Shown here: in pieces, positions 1-6,312 of the stretch
Position numbering within the stretch: position 1 is the stretch's first letter
How the letters are laid out: every line of letters begins with the position of its first letter
Program-made: the position numbers and the translations under genes
The notes under the pieces: model-generated
Database searches by the model: none
Told to the model about the DNA's origin: nothing
What the model saw: the letters and a program-made list of their open reading frames with translations, nothing else
DNA from: JAFGBI01 sp964480725
GTDB lineage: Bacteria; Myxococcota_A; Polyangia; Polyangiales; Polyangiaceae
Length of the DNA: 64,000 bases
Direction: 5' to 3'
Assembly (NCBI GenBank): GCA_964480725.1
Contig: CAYZQO010000002.1
Span: 62,001-126,000 of the forward strand

Positions 1-743
1 GCGTGCTCGGCCTGGATCCGGTCCGGGACGGCAAGCGTGTGCGCGCCCGCATCGGCGTTTGTGCCCAGGACGACAACCTCGATCCGGACTTGACCGTGCG
101 GCAGAACCTGCTGGTGTACGGCAGCTACTTCCCGCAGTCGCGCGCCACCACCCGTACTCGCGCGGAGGAGTTGCTCGCCTTCGTGGCGCTGCAGGACAAG
201 CGGGACCGTCCCCTCCGCGAGCTCTCCGGGGGCATGAAGCGGCGCCTGACCATCGCGCGCGCGCTGATGAACGATCCGGAAGTCTTCGTGCTCGACGAGC
301 CCACCACGGGGCTCGATCCCGCCGCGCGCCAGCTCATCTGGCAGAAGATCCGGGAGCTCGCGGGGCGCGGGGTCACCCTCCTGCTCACCACGCACTACAT
401 GGACGAGGCCGAGCGGCTCTGCGACCGACTGGTGATCATGGATCGCGGGCGCATCCTGGCTGAGGACTCGCCGCGCGCCCTCATTGACCGGCACATCGGG
501 CACGAGGTCGTGGAGCTGCGCCTGCCCGTGGCGGAGGAGGCCGCGGTCCTCACCGGGCTCGACCTCGACCGCGTCACCTCGGTGCGCACCGGCGACCTCC
601 GCGCGTTCTTCTTCCCGCGGCGGAGCGCCGAGGCAGAGCGCCTGGTAGCCCGCGCACGCGATCGTCAGCTGGCGTGCCTCGTCCGCAACGCCACGCTGGA
701 GGACGTGTTCCTCGAGCTCACGGGACGGGAGCTCGACCGATGA
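1..743 (+). CDS. ABC exporter ATP-binding protein, NodI/DrrA type (5' partial)
   Basis: ATPase subunit of an ABC-2 exporter. The window opens inside the gene: the Walker A (P-loop) is missing and must lie upstream, so the start is unknown. Visible in order are a Q-loop region (VCAQDDNLDPDLTV), the signature LSGGMKRR, Walker B with VLDEPTTGLD, and the switch histidine in LLTTHYMDEAE. The C-terminal ATLEDVFLELTGREL tail is characteristic of NodI/DrrA/CcmA-like subunits. Its TGA overlaps the ATG of the permease gene by 4 bp (ATGA), so the two are translationally coupled. The substrate cannot be told from sequence; drugs, lipids and oligosaccharides are all known for this family. Confidence 0.93.
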   Translation, partial: VLGLDPVRDGKRVRARIGVCAQDDNLDPDLTVRQNLLVYGSYFPQSRATTRTRAEELLAFVALQDKRDRPLRELSGGMKRRLTIARALMNDPEVFVLDEPTTGLDPAARQLIWQKIRELAGRGVTLLLTTHYMDEAERLCDRLVIMDRGRILAEDSPRALIDRHIGHEVVELRLPVAEEAAVLTGLDLDRVTSVRTGDLRAFFFPRRSAEAERLVARARDRQLACLVRNATLEDVFLELTGRELDR

Positions 744-1516
744 CGCGGGAACCGGCGGGGTTCTTCCGCGGGGCGTGGCGGGTGGCGGCGCGCAACCTCG
801 TCGTCTGGCGGACCTACGCCGGGGCGAGCGCGCTCGGCAATTTCGGCGAGCCGCTGCTCTATCTGGTGGCGATGGGGTACGGGCTCGGGCGCCTGGTGCC
901 CGAGCTCGGCGGGATGTCCTACGCGGAGTTCATCGCGCCGGGCTTGGTCCTCTCGACGGTCATGTACTCGGCCACCTTCGAGGGCACCTTCGGCGCTTAC
1001 ACCCGGCTGGAGACGCAGGGCACGTTCGAGGCCATCCTGGCGACGCCCATCACCCGGCTCGAGCTCGTGGCTGGCGAGATCCTGTGGGGCGGGCTCAAGG
1101 CTGCGTTCGGGGCGGCGGCGGTCCTGGCGGTGGTGGCGGTCTTCGGACTCGTCCCGTCCTGGCTCGGGCTGCTCACCATCCCGCTCGGTCTGCTCGCCGG
1201 CGTGATGTTCACGGCCATGGCGCTCGTCGTGACGGGGCTGAGCCACAGCTACGAGACGTTCAACTATTACTTCACCCTGATCGTCGCGCCGATGTTCCTC
1301 TTCAGCGGGATCTTCTTCCCGCTCGAGCAGATGCCGGCCTGGGTGCAGGGCGGCGCTCAGGCGCTGCCGCTCACCCACGTCGTCGTGCTCGCGCGCGCGC
1401 TGGTGCGCGGGACCCTCGCCCTCGGGGACCTCATCCCGCTGGGCGCGACGCTGGGCTTCACCGCGGTCGCCTGCGTCGCGTCGGCGAAGCTGCTCGCGCG
1501 GCGCCTGGCCCGGTGA
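740..1516 (+). CDS. ABC-2 type permease, NodJ/DrrB-like
   Basis: Membrane partner of the preceding ATPase; the two form an inner-membrane exporter. It is 258 residues, normal for NodJ/DrrB. I chose the ATG that overlaps the upstream stop codon because it gives an N-terminus like the family's (charged segment, then the first helix). Hydrophobic stretches suggest about six transmembrane helices. The SHSYETFNYYFTLIVAPMFLFSG segment followed by IFFPLEQMP is the typical ABC-2 motif before the fifth helix. The transported substrate is unknown. Confidence 0.92.
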   Translation: MTREPAGFFRGAWRVAARNLVVWRTYAGASALGNFGEPLLYLVAMGYGLGRLVPELGGMSYAEFIAPGLVLSTVMYSATFEGTFGAYTRLETQGTFEAILATPITRLELVAGEILWGGLKAAFGAAAVLAVVAVFGLVPSWLGLLTIPLGLLAGVMFTAMALVVTGLSHSYETFNYYFTLIVAPMFLFSGIFFPLEQMPAWVQGGAQALPLTHVVVLARALVRGTLALGDLIPLGATLGFTAVACVASAKLLARRLAR

Positions 1517-1640
1517 CGCGGGGGCGAGCTCGGGGCCCGCATGGGCGCGGCCGGAATCTGCCGTCGGTGCGCCGCGCGATCCCGGGGGCTGCATCGCCGG
1601 AGCCGCTCTGCTAGACGCCGCGTTAGGGGCACCCGCGGAC

Positions 1641-2003
1641 ATGGAAAACTCCCGGCGAGACTCTCGGCCCTCGGTCATCCCCCGCAGCGGCAGCGGTCTG
1701 CGGCGTCAGATCGTGCGGGTCACCACCGACATGAGCGTGGTGGTCGCTCGCGACTGCGGGGAGAAGGCGCGGGGGCGCATGGTCGATCTGTCGCTCGGGG
1801 GCATGCACATCGCGAGCGACCGCGTGCCGTCCTACGGGGAGAGCGTCCGCGTGCTCGTCCAGCTCGACCCCGGCGCGGACTGGTTGATCCTCGCGGGGAG
1901 CGTGCGCTGGTTTACCAGCCGCGGCTTCGGGGTGGCGTTCGGCGGGCTCGACGGTCGCCAGGAGCAGGCGCTGCTCGGCTTCCTGCAGCGCTGCGCGAGC
2001 TAG
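1641..2003 (+). CDS. PilZ domain protein
   Basis: Small single-domain protein of 120 residues. It has an Arg-rich stretch (GLRRQIVRV) near residue 20 and the D-x-S-x-x-G motif as DLSLGGMHI near residue 50, the two elements that bind c-di-GMP in PilZ domains. The RxxxR part is met only approximately (R-R-Q-I-V-R), so binding is likely but not certain. No transmembrane or output domain is present, so it probably acts as a cytoplasmic adaptor. No clear Shine-Dalgarno sequence precedes the ATG. It stands alone between the exporter and the lipoproteins. A GGDEF protein that could supply c-di-GMP is encoded at 50549-51769. Confidence 0.85.
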   Translation: MENSRRDSRPSVIPRSGSGLRRQIVRVTTDMSVVVARDCGEKARGRMVDLSLGGMHIASDRVPSYGESVRVLVQLDPGADWLILAGSVRWFTSRGFGVAFGGLDGRQEQALLGFLQRCAS

Positions 2004-2314
2004 CGGCTCCCGCGCGGCGAGCTGCCCGATGGTCGTGGAGGCTCGCCGCGGAGCGGCTGCTGCGCGACGGTCGCGGGGGCGCGCGCGGGGCACCCCCGCG
2101 CGGGCGGTGCGGTGGCGGGCGGGGCACCGCGAGCCTTGCACTCTCAGCGTTCGCTGACGTTCGTGGTGGACGACGTCGCGAGCCGGGATCCGCGCGCTTC
2201 CCGCCGCTCCCGCGGCGGCGATGGCGTTCGCGTCCGCGCGCGCGTCGGGTCGATACTGCTCGCTTGCGAGGGCGTGGTAGACTACCCCCGGGAATCGGCG
2301 AGGGGGACGCAGTC
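2004..2314. other. Intergenic region, no gene seen
   Basis: About 310 bp between the PilZ gene and the first Cys-rich lipoprotein gene. I see no credible coding frame or RNA gene. A small CAGCG-TT-CGCTG hairpin lies near 2145. A possible -10 box (TAGACT, 2278-2283) sits 32 bp before the lipoprotein start but has no good -35 partner. Confidence 0.6.
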
Positions 2315-3103
2315 ATGACCACGGCGAATCGGGTGCTGATGCTCGCGGTGCTGATGGTCGGTGCTTGTGGCGGCGGTGCCGAGGACGATGGCGGCGACGA
2401 GGGAGCTTCGGGCGGCGGGGGTGACCTCTCCCGGCCGGCGACGGGCGGTGCCGCCGCGGGCGGCACGACCGGGACGTCCGGGGGCGGGGGGACCACGGGC
2501 GGGGCCATCGCCACCACGGGCGGCACGGGGGGAGGCCCCTACACCTCCGTGGCCGGTGGGCCCTACTCCGGTCAGGTCTGCATTCCCAACGCCACCGCAC
2601 CCTGCCAGTGCGAGGCAGAGCCCTCGCTCACCAAGACCTGCGCCGCGGACGGCAGCCGCTGGTCCGACTGCGACTGCCCCTCGGTCCCCGAGGCCGGCGG
2701 CGCTGGGGGAGAGGGCGGAGAAGCCGGCGGCATTGGGGGCCAGGGCGGGGAAGTCGGCGGCGTCGGGGGCGAGGGCGTGGGGGACGCGGGCGAGGCCTGG
2801 GGGGTCGGTGGTGAGGCGGTGGGTGTCGGTGGCGAGGACTCGGGCAGCGACGGAGGCGAGCCCGCTGGCGACGGCGGGGCGGGCGTCGGCGGCGGGGCGG
2901 GCGCGCCCGGCGCCGCGGGACTGCCGGGGGAGGCTGGGGCCAGCGCGGGCGAGCCCGCGGGGTGCGAGCCGGGCCGCCAGGTCGCCTGCGCCTGCGAGTC
3001 CGGCGTCGAGGGATATCGGATCTGCCGTTCGGACGGCGCCGGGTGGGAGCCCTGCGTGTGCAGCCAGGGCGGGAGCGGCGCCGGGGGGATGGTGGGAGAT
3101 TAG
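2315..3103 (+). CDS. Gly-rich lipoprotein with two six-cysteine modules
   Basis: 262 residues, no recognised family. The N-terminus is a lipoprotein signal with the lipobox V-G-A-C. A Gly/Thr-rich tether follows, then a Cys module near residues 88-121 (CQC...C...CDC). A Gly/Glu-rich stretch with partly collagen-like G-X-Y triplets comes next (GAPGAAGLPGEAG), and a second Cys module sits near 216-250 (CEPGRQVACAC...C...CVC). Each module has six cysteines in the order C-xn-CxC-xn-C-xn-CxC, which suggests disulfide-bonded extracytoplasmic mini-domains. It is a tandem paralogue of the next gene, 112 bp downstream. A surface or structural role is a guess. Start chosen at the ATG 13 bp after a GGGGGA sequence, because it gives a clean lipoprotein signal. 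Confidence 0.75.
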   Translation: MTTANRVLMLAVLMVGACGGGAEDDGGDEGASGGGGDLSRPATGGAAAGGTTGTSGGGGTTGGAIATTGGTGGGPYTSVAGGPYSGQVCIPNATAPCQCEAEPSLTKTCAADGSRWSDCDCPSVPEAGGAGGEGGEAGGIGGQGGEVGGVGGEGVGDAGEAWGVGGEAVGVGGEDSGSDGGEPAGDGGAGVGGGAGAPGAAGLPGEAGASAGEPAGCEPGRQVACACESGVEGYRICRSDGAGWEPCVCSQGGSGAGGMVGD

Positions 3104-3215
3104 AGCTGGACGCAAATGTGGTGTTTGCGGGCCGTGGCCCCCGCCCCCCGCCGGGGGTTCGGTCCCTGGCGGCGCTGGGATCCCGGCGGTTGGTGGCGCA
3201 AGAGGCGAGGTGCTC

Positions 3216-4067
3216 ATGGACAAGACGATCGGTAAGGTGCTCCTGGTGGCCGCGCTGTTGGCGGTGGCGTGCGGCGAGGACGACGAGGGCACCATCGAGG
3301 GGCCAGGGACGGGCGGCTACCGCACCGCGATGGGTGGCACCGCCTCCGGCGGGACGACCTCGACTGGCGGCGCGACGGGCAGTGGCATCACCGGTGGCCG
3401 GACCACGACCTTGCCGACGGGCGGCTCCGGCACGTCGACCGCCTGCAACCCGCAGTTCTCGCTGGCTTGCTCGTGCGGCGGGGGCGTGATGGGCTTCCGT
3501 TACTGCCTGCCCGACGGGTCGGGGTACGAGACGGAGTGCACCTGTCCGGACGGCACCGGCGGTGCGGGCGGGGAGGGCGGCGTCGAGCAGGACGGCGACG
3601 CCGGCGAGGGCGCGGGCGGCGAGAGTGACGCTGCGGGTGCGGGTGGCGACGTCGGTGGCGCGGCGGGCTCGGGCGCGGCTGGGGAAGGGGGTGAGGGCAA
3701 CGTCGGCGGGCCGGGTGGTGCGCCAGGGGCCGCGGGCGAGGCCGGCCGGGATGGCGGCGAGGGCGGAATTCTCCCGAGCGCGGGCGCTGCCAGCGTGGCT
3801 GGTGCCGCGGGGAGCGCCGGGACTGGCGAGGAGCCCCCGGGGATTTGCGAGCCGGGCCGTCAGGTGGCTTGCGCCTGCGGGCAGGGCATCGAGGGGTTCC
3901 AGACCTGTCGCGACGACGGCTCCGCGTGGGGGCCTTGCGAGTGCCCCGTGGAGCCGGGCGCCGGGGGTGCCGCGGGAGCCGCTGGCGCCCCCGCGGCGGC
4001 TGGGGTCGCCGGGGTCGCTGGCGCCCCCGCGGCGGCTGGGGTCGCCGGGGTCGCTGGCGCCCGGTGA
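3216..4067 (+). CDS. Gly-rich lipoprotein with two six-cysteine modules (paralogue)
   Basis: 283 residues, same plan as the preceding gene: signal peptide with lipobox (AVAC), Gly/Thr tether, a Cys module near residues 77-110 (CNPQFSLACSCGGG...CTC), a long Gly/Ala/Glu-rich segment, and a second module beginning CEPGRQVACACGQG that closely matches its neighbour's. The C-terminus differs: it ends in Ala/Gly/Val/Pro repeats encoded by a 36-bp tandem repeat. The two genes look like a local duplication with divergence in the low-complexity parts and conservation of the Cys modules. Secretion and lipid anchoring are inferred from the signal. Function unknown. Confidence 0.75.
   Translation: MDKTIGKVLLVAALLAVACGEDDEGTIEGPGTGGYRTAMGGTASGGTTSTGGATGSGITGGRTTTLPTGGSGTSTACNPQFSLACSCGGGVMGFRYCLPDGSGYETECTCPDGTGGAGGEGGVEQDGDAGEGAGGESDAAGAGGDVGGAAGSGAAGEGGEGNVGGPGGAPGAAGEAGRDGGEGGILPSAGAASVAGAAGSAGTGEEPPGICEPGRQVACACGQGIEGFQTCRDDGSAWGPCECPVEPGAGGAAGAAGAPAAAGVAGVAGAPAAAGVAGVAGAR
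3981..4062 (+). repeat. 36-bp tandem repeat inside lipoprotein gene
   Basis: Two identical 36-bp units (3981-4016 and 4017-4052) followed by the first 10 bp of a third. Each unit encodes AGAPAAAGVAGV. It lies at the extreme 3' end of the coding region, so change of copy number would lengthen or shorten the C-terminal tail in frame (36 = 12 codons). Confidence 0.95.
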
Positions 4068-4228
4068 TTTGTGCCTTCCGTGCTCTCCGGCGGTGGGGAG
4101 TCTCGCGCCGCGCCGGGCGCGGGGAACTGGCGAGGGGCGGCGTTTCTGGCTAGGGTCCGCCGCACCCTCGACCGCGCCGCCCGTCGGCGAGCGTGGCGAG
4201 GGCAGCCGGAACCCAGCTCGAGGAGCTC

Positions 4229-4540
4229 ATGAAGCACTCCGTCCCTCACGATCTCGGCGCCGAGAAGGCACGCAAGGTGGCCGAGGCGGCCATCACGAGC
4301 TACCAGGCCAAGTTCGAGAGCTACCACCCCGAGGCCACCTGGGTGAGCGAGCGACGCGCCGAGATCCGGTTCGCGGTCAAGGGCATGACGCTGACCGGTA
4401 CTCTGGAGGTCACGGACCGGACCATCGACATGGAGCTCGAGGTCCCCTTCTTCCTGCGCCCGTTCCGGGGGACCGCGATGGCGGTGATCGAGAAGGAGAT
4501 CAACGCCTGGATCGGTCGGGCGAGGGCCGGCGAGCTCTGA
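4229..4540 (+). CDS. Polyhydroxyalkanoic acid system family-like protein
   Basis: 103-residue protein resembling the small PHA-granule-region family. It starts MKHSVPHDLGAEKARKVAEAA, like the family's H-x-L-G-x-x-x-A-R opening, then predicts alternating strands (IRFAVKGMTLTGTLEV..IDMELEVPFFL) and a final helix (AVIEKEINAWI). I chose the ATG at 4229 rather than the upstream GTG at 4193, because a GAGGAG sequence immediately precedes it and the family begins here. No PHA synthase or phasin is nearby, so a role in PHA granules is not supported by context. Confidence 0.7.
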   Translation: MKHSVPHDLGAEKARKVAEAAITSYQAKFESYHPEATWVSERRAEIRFAVKGMTLTGTLEVTDRTIDMELEVPFFLRPFRGTAMAVIEKEINAWIGRARAGEL

Positions 4541-4559
4541 GGCTGGCCGAGGCGCCCGA

Positions 4560-6260
4560 TCACGGTGGCGGCGGACGCATCGCTGCGAGCGGCTCAAAGG
4601 GATCGACCGCAATGGCGGCTCGGCGCACGCGGGCGGCGCCGGTGCGCTCGAGGTGGGCCAGCACGGTGAGCACGCAGGCCTCGTCCCACGCGTCGCCCAC
4701 GATCTGGAGCCCGAGCGGGAGTCCCGACTCGTCGTCGCCGACCGGCGCGGTGCCGGCGGGCAGTCCGGTGAGGTTGGCGAGCCCCGAGAAACGGCAGAGC
4801 GCGTCGAGCGCGGTCGGATCGGCGAAGCCCCGTGACGCCTCCAGGTCGGTGACCGCCGGAGCTGCGCGCGCGGTCGTCGGCAGCGCGAGCACGTCGACCG
4901 TGGCGAGCGCCGCGGCCACCTCGAGCCGCAGCGCCGCGCGGATGCGCTGCGCCTCCAGGAAGTCGGCACCGCCGAGTTCGGCAATGGCGAGCAGAACCAG
5001 CTGCAGGTCGGCCCCGAGCTCGCGCAGGTGGAGCGTGAACGCCTCGCGCATCCCCGCGAGGGATTCGACGCCCAGCGTCACGTAGGTCACGGCGGGCGCC
5101 TGCGCGGCCAGCGGGATGCGGACGGGGACGAGTATGGCCCCGTCGCGCTCGAGGGCGCCGAGCGCCTCCCGGCCGACCACGGCCGCAGCGCCCGGCGCCG
5201 AGCCCCACTCCTGCTCGTCGACGCCGATGCGGAGCCCGCACACGCCACGCCCCATCGCCGCGAGCAGGTCGCGCCGATCCATGGCGGGCTGGCGGAGCGA
5301 TGCCCCGTCCTGCTCGTCCGGCCCGGCAGCGGCGGCGAGGACCTCGGCCAAGTCGGCGCTCGAGGCGCCGAGGGGCCCGAGCGCCACCAGGCTCGTTCCC
5401 GCGCGCAGCGCGTGGCCGGTGAGCGGGATGCGACCGTAGGTCGGTTTGAGGCCGAACACCCCGTTGAGCGCGGCGGGGATGCGGACCGACCCGCCGCCGT
5501 CGGAGCCGATCGCCACCGGCACCACCCCGGTTGCCACGGCGACCGCAGACCCCGTCGAGCTCCCGCCCGCGAGGCGATGGGCGTCGTGCGCGTTGCGCGG
5601 CATCGAGCGGTGGGGATTGACGCCGAACGGCGACAGCCCGTGCTCGGTCATCGGCGTCTGACCGATCACGACGGCGCCCGCTTCGCGCAGGCGACCGACG
5701 ACGACCGCGTCGCGGGCCGCTGGCGTGTTGGGGCGCCAGCCGGAGCCCTGCCGCGTGGGCAACCCCTCGACGTCCACGTCTTCCTTGATGGCGATCGGCA
5801 CCCCCTCGAGCCCGGAGCGGGCCTCGCCGCGGCCGATCCGCGCGGCGCTCTCGCGGGCGGCGGCGAGCGCGTGGTCCGCGTCGTACGAGAGCAGCGGTCC
5901 CCGTGGCGGTGAGTGGGTGGAGAGCCGGCGCGCGGAGCCGAGCGCCCGCTCGACCGCCTCCTCCGGTGACAGGGCACCGTCCCGGTAGGCCCGGGCGAAG
6001 TCGTGGACGGTCCTAGGCCAGGCGCCACCCGGGAGGGCGCCGAGCCCCTCGCTGGGACGCGCGTGCGCAGCGCGCGCCCGGATCGGAAAGACGTCGAGGG
6101 GCAGGGGTGCCTTCTGGTCCTCGCTCACCTCGCTCAGCGCATCGACGCCCAGCTGCCGTCTCAGGATCTCGACCAGCACCGATCGCGCCGGGGTTCGAGC
6201 GGCGCCCGCCAGCGCGCGGAGCGCGATCCCGGAGATGCGACCCTTCGTGCGCCTCGGCAT
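4560..6260 (-). CDS. Amidase signature family hydrolase
   Basis: 566-residue amidase-signature enzyme that hydrolyses a C-N amide bond. The Ser-cisSer-Lys triad is complete: Lys159 in PIAIKEDVD, Ser234 in AGGSSTGSA, and nucleophile Ser258 in GSDGGGSVRIPAA. An N-terminal extension of about 80 residues precedes the catalytic domain and lacks a signal peptide, so it is probably cytosolic. It is not GatA: the extension and diverged C-terminus do not fit, and gatB/gatC are absent. Substrate unknown. It converges on the preceding gene with a 19-bp gap. Confidence 0.88.
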   Translation of the reverse strand: MPRRTKGRISGIALRALAGAARTPARSVLVEILRRQLGVDALSEVSEDQKAPLPLDVFPIRARAAHARPSEGLGALPGGAWPRTVHDFARAYRDGALSPEEAVERALGSARRLSTHSPPRGPLLSYDADHALAAARESAARIGRGEARSGLEGVPIAIKEDVDVEGLPTRQGSGWRPNTPAARDAVVVGRLREAGAVVIGQTPMTEHGLSPFGVNPHRSMPRNAHDAHRLAGGSSTGSAVAVATGVVPVAIGSDGGGSVRIPAALNGVFGLKPTYGRIPLTGHALRAGTSLVALGPLGASSADLAEVLAAAAGPDEQDGASLRQPAMDRRDLLAAMGRGVCGLRIGVDEQEWGSAPGAAAVVGREALGALERDGAILVPVRIPLAAQAPAVTYVTLGVESLAGMREAFTLHLRELGADLQLVLLAIAELGGADFLEAQRIRAALRLEVAAALATVDVLALPTTARAAPAVTDLEASRGFADPTALDALCRFSGLANLTGLPAGTAPVGDDESGLPLGLQIVGDAWDEACVLTVLAHLERTGAARVRRAAIAVDPFEPLAAMRPPPP

Positions 6261-6312
6261 GGACGAGGATGCTAGTCGCGTGCCGTCACCCTGGGAAGGG
6301 CGCGCGGCCGAC

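Noticed and set aside
3981..4062. Possible CRISPR-like array
   Set aside because: Units are contiguous without spacers and lie inside a coding frame.
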